Source: Amoebidium appalachense (taxonomy: Eukaryota > Ichthyosporea). Taken from it: a DNA stretch of 64,000 bases. The translations under genes were made by a program, and so were the position numbers. The stretch is from the NCBI GenBank assembly GCA_963693365.1, contig CAVNZM010000002.1, forward strand, positions 9,610,001 to 9,674,000. Reading direction: 5' to 3'. Below the pieces are notes generated by a model. It was not told the DNA's origin. It worked only from the letters and a program-made list of their open reading frames with translations, and did not search any database. This document shows positions 15,484 through 29,540 of the stretch, piece after piece. The first letter of the stretch is position 1. Every line of letters starts with the position of its first letter.

Positions 15484-15700
15484 GGAGGGAGGGGGGGGGG
15501 GGGGGGGGGGGGGGGGGAGAGAGAGAGAGAGAGAGAGAAGGGGGGGGGGGGGGGGGAGGGACACGGTTCTGGGAAAGGAGAGGACCGTGTAAACTTACGG
15601 TTACGTCAGAGAAGAATGGAAAGGAAATGATTTGACCTCCGGGCAGTCTGTGCTAAAACTGGAAACCGAGAGGGGGCGAGAGGGGGGGGGTAGCTATGTA
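13081..15700. other. Gene-free stretch dominated by G tracts
   Basis: G runs at about 13334-13357, 13663-13684, 13979-14008, 14163-14201, 14439-14465, 14620-14717, 14911-14936 and 15028-15127. Several are preceded by T runs (T then G). A 27-bp direct duplication (GGATTATGGATGTAACTCTG core) lies at 15142-15195, then (GT)n at 15417-15481 and a (GA)n/G compound. No gene was seen. Confidence 0.6.
15417..15540. repeat. (GT)n, G-run and (GA)n compound
   Basis: A (GT)n array of about 65 bp changes to a G run and then to (GA)n within 125 bp. Confidence 0.9.
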
Positions 15701-16277
15701 CCCTCTATCTATGTTTACGGTATGTAATGTAACTAAAAGTGTATGCTATGTATATCATCGCATTCTTAGTATACATACATCAGACGTCCTTTCTCCCCTC
15801 AAACGTATCCCCAGCTATTCCCCCCCCCTCCCCCCCTACACACACACGCACACACACACACAGACACACACACACACATTCCACCCCACCCCCACCCACC
15901 CACCCCCCTTCCTCTGGTCCGGATTCGATAGTGCACACTTAAATTTCACGTGATGTACTTTCCAAATTTAAATTTTCAGCGAGCATGATTCAATCTCGCG
16001 TGAATGATTGTCAAATAGCGGGTGCTTTCATTAAGCCAAATACTGCATTCTACCGGAAAACTTCATGCAATTTCAAGGTGGGAGTCTCTCTGATCAGTTG
16101 TAAAGAATCAATTGAGTCTACATGGGGTGGTGAAGACGCCCTCCCCTTCCTTCCCTTCCCTCCCCCTCCCCCCTCCCTCCCCCCCCCCCCAAAAAAAATA
16201 AAAAATATAAAATAACTTAAATCTATCTAGGCATATGCCTCCAACCAAATGCGCTCACGTGCACGCGTACACGCCCG

Positions 16278-16357
<80 letters not shown>

Positions 16358-16380
16358 GCACACGCACGCACAAGCGCACA

Positions 16381-16421
<41 letters not shown>

Positions 16422-16620
16422 ACACACACACAAACACACAACAAACCACAATCTCACCCTCTTGATTTCTGGGACAATGACTGCAATCCAACCTTTTCCC
16501 TACGTCTCTCAACCCCCAACACCCCGTCTCCCCCAACCCCCCCCACCCCACCCCACCCCCCCACCTCCGCTCCCTCCCTTCCCCCTCCTGCCCGCCCCCT
16601 TCCCCCCTTCCCCCCCCCCC

Positions 16621-16651
<31 letters not shown>

Positions 16652-17400
16652 AAAAGTAAAAGAAAGCGAAGAAAATAAGAGAAAACGACAAAAGGCGTAA
16701 AAAAGAGAAATGAAAGTAAGGGGAAAAAGAAAAACTCCGAGAGAAGGAAAAAGATACTGGATAGTATAGATGGGGAGGGGAGAACCTGGGTTGAGGTCAA
16801 ACTTCACCAGCCGGTCGAACCATATAAGGCTACAAATCGCCTGTAGCCAATAGAATTGAAGGAGCTACTGTAAGGTAGGGTTCTGGTGATAGTGTTTACT
16901 TCTAGACTCCCTCACCAACCCCTACTCTTGTTCCCCCCCATCCCCCCCCCCCCCCTTCTCCCAATACCCCCTTCCCCCCTTCCCCCATCCCCACCCTCTT
17001 TTGATGGGGGGGAGGGGGGTAGGGATGGGGGTAGGCGTCAGTGGTTGTGGATAGCAACACGCCTTGACCCTTCTCCCCCCCCCCCCCCCCCCCCGGCTCC
17101 CGCCCTGTTGTAGCCCACCTATGCCACCCATCCCGAGAGGTGTTCCCAAGGGCCTCCAAAATGAAGGATCATTCTACCCCACTTAGTAACAGGGAACGAA
17201 ACTCGGTCACAGTACGGGGACCAACATGTGGGGAGGGAGAATGGTGGTGGTGGTGGTGGTTAGGGGGGGGGGGGGGGGGGGGGGGGGAACAAAATTCAGA
17301 TTATAATCTCAGTAGGACACTTCTCTGGCTGCAAGATTAGTGCCAATCCTGCCCTGAAAACTAAAGCACACCATGTTGACTGTACCGACTGGTAAACACG
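15701..17400. other. Gene-free stretch with (CA)n and C-rich blocks
   Basis: Unique DNA at 15700-15800, 15930-16140 and 16790-16915 is split by a C/CA block (15815-15905), (CA)n arrays (16278-16440), C-rich blocks (16530-16637, 16935-17005) and a G run (17264-17287). A CCATATAAGG-like box and an AGCCAATAG motif at 16820-16855 look promoter-like, but no ORF follows. Confidence 0.5.
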
Positions 17401-17407
17401 TCGGAAA

Positions 17408-17410
<3 letters not shown>

Positions 17411-17491
<81 letters not shown>
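17411..17491. repeat. (TG)n microsatellite
   Basis: An almost perfect 80-bp array, followed by degenerate TG-rich DNA to about 17850. Confidence 0.92.
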
Positions 17492-17493
<2 letters not shown>

Positions 17494-17849
17494 ACTGTGT
17501 GTGTGCGTGGGGGGGGGGGGGGGAGGGCCCGCACGGATGTGTGTCACGTGTGTGTGTGTGCGTACGGCTGTGTGTGCGTGCATGCATGTGTACATGTTTG
17601 TGCGGGTGCACGTGCGTATGTCTAAGCTTTTCCTCATGGTATCCGTGTGTAGATGATTGTGTTCGTGTGTGCCTGAGCATGTCTGTGTGCGCTTAATGAT
17701 TTGTGTGGTGACGCGTTTGTGTGTGCGTGCGCATGTGCGTTTGCGTGTGTGTGTGCCTGCATGCATATGTACATGTGCATATGTATTTTGAACCAGGTGC
17801 CCGTGTGTGTCCATGTGTGAGTGTGTGTGTCCGCCCGGGGGCGTGTGTA

Positions 17850-18109
17850 TACATTTTAATGATATGGTAGACACATCTGAAAGCTATGCTACAACCCAAC
17901 CAACTTTCTTGCTGAGAGAGAGTCCTTCCATGGCCAGATCCCTTTTATTGGGGAGGGTGGGGAGGGGGACGGGGGGGGGGGGGGAGGAGGATGAGGGGAG
18001 GGGGGGGGGAGGAGGATGGGGGGGAGGGGGGGAGGAAGGAGGGTATTAGGGGGGGGGGGGGAGGGGGTGAGAGTGGTGGTGGGGTGGGGGGGGGGGTATA
18101 TGTGGGGGG

Positions 18110-18149
<40 letters not shown>

Positions 18150-19970
18150 CGTGTGCCTGGTAACGGTAGCCACGAGTCCATAACATAGCATCAGGGGAAT
18201 ATCCGATTTGAAATTCTTAAATAATTGGGTGCATACTTTGCCTTAGCCTGGTATTCATGATAGGCTGTGCGTAGATAGATTGTCTGGGTATATTTCTGTG
18301 TGGTACCTGTTAATAACTGTGCAAAATTGAGTAGGATGTTTTTGGGAATGACTGTGTTGAGTACCCCTTTACCTCCGAGCCTCCCCCGGCCTCACTTAAG
18401 TATGTATCCCTGGCAACCCCTCTTCCAACACGGAGTAATAAACTTCTGAAATGGTTTTTGAAATGCCGAACACAATCAAAACAAAACATAGGAGGTTGAA
18501 GGGCTGAAAAGGGCACTGAGCAGGGGAGGTGGGGGAGAACGGGGGGGGGGGGGGGGGGGGGGGGGGGGATAATTTCAGTGTGAATGGTCTATAGTAGGTC
18601 GGACTTTGGTGGTTCAAGACGTGTGGTACGTTTATGTAAGGGATGGATGAACTGAGTGTTTGTAACGGACGGACCAAGACGAATGGATGAACCAGAAATA
18701 ATAGTATAAATAAAATGTTAAATGATGATATTAATCGCCTCATATTTACAACACCCCCCCCCTCCCTCCCCCCCCCCTCCCCCCCCCCCCCCCCCCCCCC
18801 CCCGGCCCGCTGTCGCCTCCCCTCCACCCGTCGACCCCACAAAGCCGGGCTCCCATCAACAATTAACAATCCAAACTCCGCATCCAATCAAATCATGCCC
18901 CGCTTATCTATTTAAAATTTATCGCCACTCAAATCACCTACCGTGTACACCGTCGTGATGGATCAGCCTTAGGAGAAAGCCAAGATGAAGAGGAGAGGCG
19001 AGAAGCTAAAGGGTGTGTGTGTGTGGGGGGGAAGGGGAAAGGGGAGGGAGGGGGAGGGGGGGGGGGGGGGGGCAGGGAAGTGGGAAAGGGGACCTCCATG
19101 CTCCGGCTTCACAATTCCAGAGAAATTCGCAGATTCAGCCCCCGTTAAAGGGCCTTGACTGGCCCAAGTCTAATATCACGCCACAGTCTGGTTCATTCGA
19201 TATTTGTGCAGTCACGTGAATGCTGGTGGTGCACGTGCGTAGCATACAATAACCCCGATACATACCGGTGCAACTGTTACATCCTAGTTTGGGGAGTTCC
19301 AGTGGGTAGGGTGAAGCTGGTGCCCTGAGATAGAACTTACTCAATAGTTAAACTCAATGAGTTACAGTGTATAAATACTACTGTCACGGATTGGCACAAA
19401 GTCACAAGTTAGTGATGATCTATCAAAAACTGGTCGCCGTGACTGCCGGTTCGGGAGAAATGCCAGTTAGTGCAGAGACTTTGTGAAGCTTTTGTTTTTT
19501 TCAATTCAAAACAGACTAGACGGTGGTAGTAATGGGGGGGTTAGAGGCTTGAGGGGGTTTGGGGTTGGTTTTTTTTCTTTTTTTTTTCTTTTTTTTGTGG
19601 GGGGGGGGGGGGGGGGGGGGAGGATGGGGGGGGGGGGAGGGGGGGTTTGGGGGGTTTGGGTTTTTTTTTCTTTTTTTTTTTTTTGTGTGTGTGTGGGGGG
19701 GGGGGGGGGGGGGGGGGGGGACGGGGAGGGGGAGGGGGGGAGGAAGGGAGGGAGGGAGAGGGGGGAGGGGGGAGGGCCCAGTCCCCGAAAGGCTTCGCTG
19801 GCTGGGAGAGGGGGGGAAGGGACCCACCCACTCATCCGAGCAGGTGCCCCCCCCCCCACCAATTACTAAGCCAGTAGTCCATATCTTGGATGTCAAGAAA
19901 TGAGAATAATGGCACACCTTTTTTATTGAGCATTGTTTTACACATTTGAAACACTTCGCTCCACTTGCTC

Positions 19971-20006
<36 letters not shown>

Positions 20007-20089
20007 CCTGTGTATGCATACACGTTGAAGCCGGGATGATCCAATCGTATCTCAGTGTATAAATGCCAAGCTACTTCATAATACTTGGT

Positions 20090-20122
<33 letters not shown>

Positions 20123-20279
20123 TCCCTCCCCCTCCCCGCCTCCCTCCCCACCCCTCCCATCCCATCCCCCTCCCCCCGCCCGCAGCCCGTGGCCTTTAGC
20201 TCCCCTCTACACACCCTGGAATCTGTCATGCCATCCGTGAGAGTAATTTTTTTTTCTCACTCGCGGAGTGTAGCCCCCC

Positions 20280-20321
<42 letters not shown>

Positions 20322-20624
20322 ACCCCCCCACCCCCTGTCGTGACTTGCTACTTCGCGGGTGACCCCCTTCAACAGACTGCTTCCTACTGCAAGTGTATAC
20401 TTTGCTTTGGGGGCTGCAGGCAGAGCAAAGTGAAATGTGGTAGCCTTTATGAAGCGAAATGGGGGGGACTTTAATAAAAATTTGGAAAAGAAAAACCAGT
20501 TCTCTCACCGTCAAGGCATTCACTTGTTGCTCATTAGCTCTATACTACATATCAGTATGACCACTGATCATGATCAACCTCTTCCCCCCTCCCCCCCTTC
20601 AACCTTCCCTCAACCCACTCAACC

Positions 20625-20666
<42 letters not shown>

Positions 20667-20733
20667 ACACACACACACATACAACTCCGACCACACACAG
20701 GCGCACAAGCACACAAACACACACACACACACG

Positions 20734-20795
<62 letters not shown>

Positions 20796-21717
20796 GTGAC
20801 ACACACACGCACACACATACACACACACATACACACGCACACACACACACACACACACACTCACTCACACACTCACTCACTCACACACACAGGCACACAC
20901 ATACACACGGACACACAAGTACGGGCACCCCGACACAAACACGGTGTGTCACACTGGCACACATGTACCACATAATGAGTGCACTTAGTACATGATATAC
21001 GTATTCTCTCAATATTTTCTCTCTTATTCCACACACTAACCTCCCCTCTGCAAACCCCCCCCCCCCCCCCCCCTCGAAATTCTTGTGTGCACTGTGACAA
21101 CACACAAAGTCACACACACATACACGCACACATGTCACTGAATACACATGCACTTACAGACACACACATTTAACGTAGACTAGACACTCTGATACATAAA
21201 CACACACAGACCCACGATGCAGCAGACACACAAATTTAAAACACGTGTAAGTTGCACATTCTTGCGTGCATGTACGCCCAACACGATGGATGTCTATGCA
21301 CACATACATGCTACTATTGTTGGCCATAGCACAAATGCAGTGCCGAATGCATGTCCCGTGGCACACACACATAATGCCAAACACACCCATGGTCACCGAC
21401 ACATACATACACACACCGACATTACACAAAACTCTGCCGCACACGATACAGATATATGCGCGTGCGCAGGTGAGCACGATGACTTTCCTCCAATCAAAAT
21501 CATCCGCAAGCGATATTAGGCACGAAGGCAAGAAGTTGGTGGGTGGGAAAAGGCTCGGAACCCATCCCAAGATGTGTTGAAGTGACCCGCCATAGACCCG
21601 AATATCCCTGGGTTAACCCTTCTTCTTTTTTTTTTTTCCGAGGGGGGGTGGAGGGGGGGGGGGGGGGGGAGGGGAGAGAAAACTGTAGCGGCCCCAGATA
21701 TCATCATACCTAACACC

Positions 21718-21767
<50 letters not shown>

Positions 21768-21803
21768 AAACAATACCCACATTCATCTACGGTTAACTTT
21801 TTT

Positions 21804-21835
<32 letters not shown>

Positions 21836-22215
21836 GGTGTGGGAGAGGAGAAGGGGGGGGGGGGGGGGGGGGGGAAGGGGTCTTGAACCACATCAACAGG
21901 TTGAACGTGGCTGTGAGCAAATATATATTTCGCAAAAAACAGAATAAGGGACTCAAAATATAATGCTGCATTGCCAAAATGCTGAATCATTCTGTCTAAA
22001 AGATGGTATAGACAATGCGAATTCTCACATTCAGTGCTAGCAGAATTATTCTCCCCGCCGCAGCATGAAGTTCTGTGTTGGCCGAATTAATCTGTAGATC
22101 AAAATTCATTCTCCAGCAGAGTATACTGAAACCAACACAGAATACACGGCAAAATACTGATCATTCGGATCATTCTGTGCTAGGCTAGGAGCAGAAATGC
22201 ATTAACAGCATATGT
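17850..22215. other. Gene-free stretch with G and C tracts and (CA)n
   Basis: G-rich block 17950-18148; G run 18541-18568; C runs 18755-18803, 19974-20002, 20092-20120, 20275-20321 and 20629-20666; (CA)n 20667-20900; C run 21719-21764; T-then-G run 21790-21833. Unique islands at 18150-18530, 18840-19010, 19080-19520 and 21080-21600 gave no recognisable coding sequence. Confidence 0.55.
21970..22190. repeat. Possible small dispersed element
   Basis: It contains TGCTGAATCATTCTG and GCAGAATTATTCT, each nearly matching the polygalacturonase intron (TGCTGAATCATTTTG, GCAGAATAATTCT). Element boundaries are not clear. Confidence 0.35.
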
Positions 22216-22460
<245 letters not shown>

Positions 22461-24960
22461 ACTCCCCCCCGCCCCCCACTCCCCCCCCCCCACCCCCACC
22501 CCCAAGTCCAACCCCAACCCCAACCCCACTAAATCCCAAGTTCAAAACGAAGACTTTGCTGACCGTCTGGCAGAGCTGATCGAGAGAGAGAAAAGAAGAC
22601 AACTAAACTTGACCACGACGTGACGGCGGGCTTCATTCAGCTGCCAGGCAACTGAGGCAAGCGCTACTGATATATAGTATCAGTATGCATGATACCATTT
22701 GCACTGTGATGCCGCGGGACTGTACATGTGATGGCCGGTGTCAATGCATCACAATGGCTTATTTACAGGAGTGGGCACTGTGTATGTCTGGCCGTACAGC
22801 AATACCAATATCATCAGTGACATTGATCATGGTTGACCCTGCAGCTGGCCTGCTGTGCTGCACTGGCCTAAACTTCACTGGTGCCAGTGCATTTTGCAAA
22901 ATGCCAGCTTGTTGGCTTTTACCACGTCCACTGGATAGCAGCAGGATGACGTCTGCCCAATGGATAGGCGGCCAGCATGCGCCGCGGCAGTCACGGCCAC
23001 CAACTTTAGGCACAGGTCACAGGTGGCCGTAGCCTCAGGCCTATATAGTAGGACGACCGTCGGGCGCGAATTCGAATGCCGGAACGTTCCGTGATCGGCG
23101 CTTCTCACAATTGCAACACTACCTGTGAATTAGTAGCACTACATATCATTCAAAAGACTCGGTCGCCACGTCGAACTACCAATCTACCACCGGTGGAAAG
23201 CACGTGCACGTGGTGACGTGTTGGCAGGGTCCCGGAACATGTGAACTCACACATCACCAGAATCGTGCCACGTGCACGGCGCACATCATGATGGTCCGGC
23301 ACGGGGACGGAAGTGACGATTTCCCGTTTTGGATGCTTGACTTGGTGCGGGGACCAATAATCGTCCTATCAATTTTATTGCCACCAATCACCGTATCCCA
23401 CTAACATTCCAATTGAAATCCAAACAAAACGGTACATAAGGGACGCACAAAACTGTATAGAAGGCTCGGGTGATCATTATCTATATAGACTATATAGACC
23501 AAAAAAGAGCTGAATTTCTACCTTAACAAAGAAAAGACAAGGGTGCAAGTACAAAAGTGGGAGTCTCTCAGTCTTGGTAGCGCAGATGTTGAGCCGAGGC
23601 GCATAATGATTCGGCCGCGGCGACCCAGTTGTCATCTGGGGGAGTCACAGACAGTTGAGTCACGGTCGCCCAGATACTATGAAACATAGGAATCCGATTA
23701 CTTGGGTTTTCCGAAGGGAATTTAATGGTTTTGTTTTAAAGAATATATTGTCTATCTACACTATATAATAGAACTCAAGAAACTCATGAAGGTGTCTTTC
23801 TCTTGCAAAAGATCAATGCATACTGATACAGTGTACTGTATCTTATCTTCGCGTGGCTCACATTGCAACAGCAGAATTGTTTAAACCAATCACCTTCTTG
23901 TCTCGTTTTGAAATTCGCTGATTGGGTAATGGAGCTGATTGGGCAAGATCTCCCCAAACCCAAAGCCGCCATGAGAAATCATATAGCTGATCATAAGCTG
24001 TTATGTTAAACAAATGTGCAAATCTCAATCGGTCACTATAATCAATTTCAGGTTTATCAAATATAGACTAGCATAAATAAATCTTTACCTGCCTAATGCT
24101 CGAGACTATCATCAGCGTCACCTCTCTGTGCTGAATCCCCAACGAAGCCTTCTGCATGCTTCTGAATCGAATGTCACCGAATTGATAAGGCTTTAACCTA
24201 GGCATATCTGTTGTATGTATATCTCGCATTTCGTGACGAAGAACAAATGAGTACATAGTGCTGTACAGTCTTACACCACGGCCTTTTTAGTGTATACAAC
24301 TGTAATTATTGTTATATATTTATTTAGGTATTTGAAAGTAATAATCATTTTATGTTAATTGTGATGCTTCGCATGTTTATTAATTCTACTCAAGAGATGT
24401 CTCAGTTCATTATATCTCGCCTTCGTGTCTTAAACAATTTGAGTAATCCTACAGTTTATAAATATTTCCGGTAATGGTCTTATCTATTTTAAGTCACATG
24501 ACTTGCCAAATCCCAGCTTTTTTCTCGATTTTCAAGTATCTTTTGGTTCGATAAGAAGTTCCCAACCGGTTTACCCGGCTTGTATATTTAGAAATCATTC
24601 AAAGCGTATTTTGACTACAGTAGCTTGTTCAAGGATCATTTTCAAAATTCAAAGCGCATACACTAGACCCATTATGTCTACGTTATAACTCATCATGAAA
24701 GCCGATGCGATTGTGGAGTAAACAACAAAGAACCCCTCCTCTATTTTTGGACGCCTCGGCTATTCCGGAAAGTTATTTTAAGTCATTATAAAAAAAATAT
24801 TTTTCCAACCCGTGGGGCTCGTCCTGTAAGCAGGGGTTAAAAATGCAGTACCATTTGGAAGTAAAAAATGTCCACCTGAAATCCGAAAAAAGCCACTTGA
24901 CGCGGACCGCTAGTTCCACTGAAATATGTGCCAGTGGTACTGTAATATTATATATATATT
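22461..24960. other. Long unique-sequence island, no gene assigned
   Basis: It is the longest stretch here without tracts. It includes a 115-codon ORF (22685-23032, plus) whose composition is unremarkable and which matches nothing I know, an inverted repeat ACTGATA/TATCAGT at 22667-22685 around a TATA-like core, and a 16-bp perfect palindrome at 22889-22904. An RNA gene cannot be excluded; I recognised no tRNA or rRNA. Confidence 0.45.
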
Positions 24961-24963
24961 AAG

Positions 24964-25135
<172 letters not shown>

Positions 25136-25339
25136 CATAGTGTGTGTGTGTATGTATGTATGTATGTATGTACAAGTGGCGCTGAAAATACAGTCGGGGT
25201 TACGAAAAATATGCACCGGATTCCCGAAGAACCACTATGATAAAAACGTATTGTAAGCCCTGCTTGTAAGACACTAGGCTGTGACGTCACAGACCATTAT
25301 CGGCCAACCGAAGATCCAATTCCTACAGAGTACGATGCC

Positions 25340-25364
25340 ATTGGTCGGTTTACGCCTATATAAA
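25340..25364 (+). promoter_or_regulatory. CCAAT (reverse) and TATA box of the GATA gene
   Basis: ATTGG at 25340-25344 and TATATAAA at 25357-25364 lie 215-240 bp upstream of the ATG at 25579. Confidence 0.6.
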
Positions 25365-25578
25365 AGAGGGTCAATCAGTAATGGGTGGCATTCCGGAAAA
25401 GAAAGAAAGTGGTTTGGGCATGCAGGGAAGAAACATAGAGAGGTGGTGGGTAGAGAGATGGGTGGGGGATTTCATAGAAGTGCTTGTTCTCAAGCTATGT
25501 TAAGCGCCACTACGTAGCCGTGGCAACCAAAAACTTGGTTGGGATACTATCTGTATATGCAAAGGGCAGAAGACGAGT

Positions 25579-26351
25579 ATGGTCTCTTTAGATGGTGAAT
25601 GTTCGTTGAGGCGACACGCTTTTTTGGACGAAAAAATGATGGCAGTGGAGCCTATTCCCGCCGTGAAGCTAGAGGTGTCGAAAACCACACCGAAAATCAC
25701 ACATAGTGTTAGCAGGTTTCTCGAACCAGAGCCTCCGAAAAATTCTCTTTCCCCTTCTAGTGAACTAAGCTATGTAGGCAGCTCTCAGGGCTCGCTCACA
25801 GGTGACCCTTATCATCGGTACCCAAGAGAGTATAAATATCAAAACGGGGGTCAAGGCTCCTACGATCATGCTCACACATGGAACGCGCGCGGGTCATCTG
25901 CGGCGTATTATGGTTCACATCCGCAGGGGAATTACTACCAATTTTATGCTCCACATGCTCCACAACGGCACAATGACACGTTGGATGAAGCGGAGAGCGT
26001 GGAGGCAAATAGCCTACGCAGACACTCTTCATCTACTGATTCATCCAAGGTACATGTGCGTCAGTGTTACGTGTTTCTGTGTTCTCTGTGCGTGTACATG
26101 TAGAAGCAAATCGTAAGTTCTTTTGTTAAGTTTTTGTGAATGGTGGAAGGAGAAGAGCCGAGTGTGATACTTGCCAGGCATATGGTGTGTGTTTCAGATA
26201 GCACAGCCGTTCCTTTGCTTATTAAGGTTGTGCTATCAACAATTACTAAGGGTACCGGTTGACTGCAATGAGTGTCCATATGTTGCTTTTAAGCTTTTGC
26301 TGTGCGCCTGGTTGCTGCATTTTCCTTCCTCACTTCTGAAATTTAGCCCCT

Positions 26352-26398
<47 letters not shown>

Positions 26399-27186
26399 TT
26401 TCCCCCTCCCTCCCCCCTCCCCCGCCCCGCGCGCCCTCCCCGCACCCTCCCTTAGGAGAGAAACTATAATCATAACACGGTTTCCCTTGCACTCCATTCT
26501 CACACAATCATGCTGTCTGCATCTCTTTGACCGTATTTTCCCCTCGCTTCCAGGCGAACTATACGCACACCAGCGAATACCCCAACCCCTCCCAGCCACC
26601 AAAGACTCGGTCAGACCCAGCTGTTCAAGACGCAGACCAGACTGTCACTGTTGCAGCCACAGCAGATGAATGTTGCAGCAATTGCCAAACCAAATCCACA
26701 ACATTGTGGAGGAGATCTGCAAGTGGGAGCATTCTGTGCAACGCGTGCGGGCTGTATGAAAGACTCCATGGGACAGCCAGACCAAGGGGTCTTTGCCAAA
26801 ATCCCATCCGGAAGAGGAATCGGAAATCCTCTGCGGCAAAAGCGGCGGCGATGGTTCCCGGCCAGTTGCGCTATGTCGTTCCACGCGGGATTGAAAATAA
26901 TGCCAACGACGCGCCCGCAAATTCCCAAGGACACCCCCAACCTGAAATGACGAGGAGTCAGAATTCGAGTGCGCACGGCAGTCCCATGGGACATGGCTCA
27001 GTGTCTTCGCACAGTGCACCTCTGAACTCAAACAGTCAGGTGTATGGGCAGTATCAGGGGGGTTCCAGGGGGCAGAGCCCGACACTTTCGCGCGGGTCGT
27101 CTGTGTCGTATGATGGGTGGAGCAGGAAGAGTAGCGGCGAGGGCTCGCCGATGCAGATGCAACATGCGCAGGAGTCGGAAAACTGA
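25579..27186 (+). CDS. GATA-type zinc-finger transcription factor
   Basis: Exon 1 is 25579-26049 and exon 2 is 26554-27186, phase 0 (TCCAAG|GTACAT ... TTCCAG|GCG), giving 367 aa. One zinc finger spans about residues 198-234: C198-x2-C201-x17-C219-x2-C222, with TTLWRR, LCNACGLYERLHG and RP, the fungal/animal GATA class IVa pattern. A basic tail follows (RKRNRKSSAAKAAA), as is usual for DNA binding and nuclear entry. The N-terminal 157 residues are Ser/Tyr/His-rich and disordered; the C-terminal region is Ser/Gly/Gln-rich. The product should bind (A/T)GATA(A/G) in the nucleus. It could regulate nitrogen, light or development, as fungal GATA factors do; nothing nearby decides this. The single finger and intact frame make the assignment firm. 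Confidence 0.93.
26050..26553 (+). other. Intron 1 of the GATA gene
   Basis: It contains a C run of about 45 bp (26353-26398) followed by C-rich sequence ending about 110 nt before the acceptor CTTCCAG. No copy of the intron-associated repeat was recognised. Confidence 0.7.
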
Positions 27187-27695
27187 GGATTATGCTCGCA
27201 AGCTAGTTGGAAATAGGAAAGCGAGATCTTAGTCGGAGGTCTCGGTTTGAATTTACAGGCTGTGTGAAAGGGCCTTTGTGATGACGTGCTGCAGTTTGTC
27301 GTGTTACGTTTTGTATTTTTGATGTGTTTGTGTCCGTGTGTGTTTTTTTGTGGTGAGGGGGGGAGGAGGTGGGAGCGGAACAATAAGAGAGTCCATTCTA
27401 TGGTTTATTTGCGAAAGTAAGATATATGATACTGAAACGAGCGTACATGCCATTTTGGCTATTGTATGAATGCCGAATGTCCTGCCTTTTACGTATGCAA
27501 CAAATTGAGCACTTTTTTTGTTTTGTTGTTTTTTGTAGATATGAAACTAAGAGTCATAGCCCTAACATTGCGATAAACCCGAATATTTGGTGTTAACTTG
27601 AATGCACTCAACTGAGAATTTCGGTAAAAGTTGACCATAAATTGTCATTTCTTTCGTACTGTTGGTGTAGCTGTATAGCGTATCTCAGGTGCTAA

Positions 27696-27701
27696 AATAA
27701 A
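27696..27701 (+). terminator. Candidate AATAAA poly(A) signal, GATA gene
   Basis: AATAAA lies about 510 nt beyond the stop codon and immediately before a C run (27725-27771). Confidence 0.35.
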
Positions 27702-27723
27702 TTTGTATACCTCACGACTGACA

Positions 27724-27771
<48 letters not shown>

Positions 27772-28355
27772 TGCTGCCGCCCCTTCCAACTCCCACTCCC
27801 TGCCCTCCCGTCACTTTGCCACTCCAATTTCTCAAATCTTTTCCCGGCTGAGCCAAAGGTTCACATAGGTAATGTCGGTGGTGGTTCAGTATAGCAACCC
27901 CTGCCGTGCCTATGAGGTGAGCAGCTAAAGGCTACCCCCCCCCCCCCCCAACCCCTACCCACCCACCCAACTTCACTCAACCCCCCTAGGCGCCCACCTG
28001 CCTACAAAAAAAAAAAGGGGGGGGGGGCTAGGCGCCCACCTGCCTAACAAAAAAAGAGGGGGGGGGGGGGGGGGGGGCAAGAACTTAGAAAAAAGAAAGC
28101 ATGACACACGGGCCTGCACACATACACCGTAGTACACACCAGCCCGGATCCACCCTCTCTTTCTCTGGGTCAACGTGCACACAAACACTCGGCAGTGTGG
28201 GCGTGCACACATTAATGCATGCAGACACGCACACACACAAACGCAGGCGACTCACACACACATACATGCACACACACACCCCGCCATCTAACGCGTACAC
28301 ATGTCACAAAAACCACACAAAACACATGCGGTGCGCGCACATGCGCGTGCGCGCG

Positions 28356-28386
<31 letters not shown>

Positions 28387-28444
28387 ATACACACATGCAC
28401 ACGCACGCACGGGCACCCTGGCAGTATCTACAGCCGCTATACCT

Positions 28445-28480
<36 letters not shown>

Positions 28481-28990
28481 CTCCCCTTTTTCCCACACCC
28501 AATGCATACATAAAACAGACCGGGAGAGGGCTGATTAGAGCATTGGAGAGAAAAATGCCAGAGAGAGAATGAGGGCCCGGGAGCAAGGATGGGGGGGAGA
28601 GGGGGCGGAGGGGGGAGGGGGGGGAGGGAGGGGGGTGGAGCCGAAAGAGAGACCGTGAAGTAGTGCGAAAGAGTGATCTTTGGACGAAGAGAGGGAGTCT
28701 CAGAGAGAAATAGAGAAAGAATGCAAGTGCTCCCAGAATACTTTTCTACGCCGACTTCAATTTTTTTTAATGCACTTGCAAAACTTGGTGATCGAGTTTT
28801 CTCAGACCCTCGCCGCAACGGTGCTCCCATCTCAGGCCCCCCCCCCCCCCCCCCCCCCCCCCTCCCCCTGAGGCTCCCGGGTTGTACCCGATCAGCTCAA
28901 ACCACCCACATAGACAAATTGCGACTGACGTGATATTCAGCAAATGAGAAGGTCCTTACAGAAGCCAAAAAAGGCTAATTGTTCACGACC
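27702..28990. other. Intergenic: C and G tracts, CA/CG repeats, no gene
   Basis: C run 27725-27771; a 42-bp direct duplication of CTAGGCGCCCACCTGCCTA plus an A-run/G-run tail at 27986-28078; (CA)n and (CG)n 28210-28410; C run 28449-28477; purine-rich 28590-28640. A unique island at 28660-28840 has open frames on both strands but no recognised protein. Confidence 0.5.
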
Positions 28991-28993
28991 TTC

Positions 28994-29089
28994 AATTGGT
29001 AGGCCCGCCGCTGGCTATGATACAAAAAGTTAAACCATATAAATTGGTAGGCCCGCAGCTGGCTATGATACAAAAAGTTAAACCATATA
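28994..29089. repeat. 48-bp direct duplication
   Basis: Two adjacent copies share TTGGTAGGCCCGC and CTGGCTATGATACAAAAAGT and differ by one base. Confidence 0.9.
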
Positions 29090-29349
29090 AATCATCAAAA
29101 GGAGCCCCTATCCACGGAGTGGCCCACGGTGACCAAGCACTTCACAGCAATAATGGAATGTTGCAGGCAGTAATGACGTCATCTACACCTTAGGTTGCCC
29201 CGCCAGCGTTTCCATTTCGGAATAAAACTTCAAGGTGAAGCAGCCAATGACGTGGAATTTTAAAAAAGACAACCCTGCTACGGTCTGCCCCGAACCATCA
29301 AATGGTACACAATGCAAAACCATGAACAAGGACCACCCGTGCATGCCCA

Positions 29350-29489
29350 AAGGCATATACGCGCGGGCATATACGCACGCGCGCACACGCACACGCGCAC
29401 ACACACATGCACGCCCGCACGCCCGCACACACACACGCACGCACGCACGCACGCACGCACGCGCGCGCCCGCGCACACACACACACATA

Positions 29490-29538
<49 letters not shown>

Positions 29539-29540
29539 CA
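29350..29540. repeat. (CA)n, (CG)n and (ACGC)n block
   Basis: Alternating purine-pyrimidine DNA about 190 bp long with ACGC and GCGC steps, a potential Z-DNA former. Confidence 0.8.

Noticed and set aside
22685-23032. 115-codon plus-strand ORF as a gene
   Set aside because: The opposite strand is equally open, no domain is recognised and no splice or poly(A) signal supports it.
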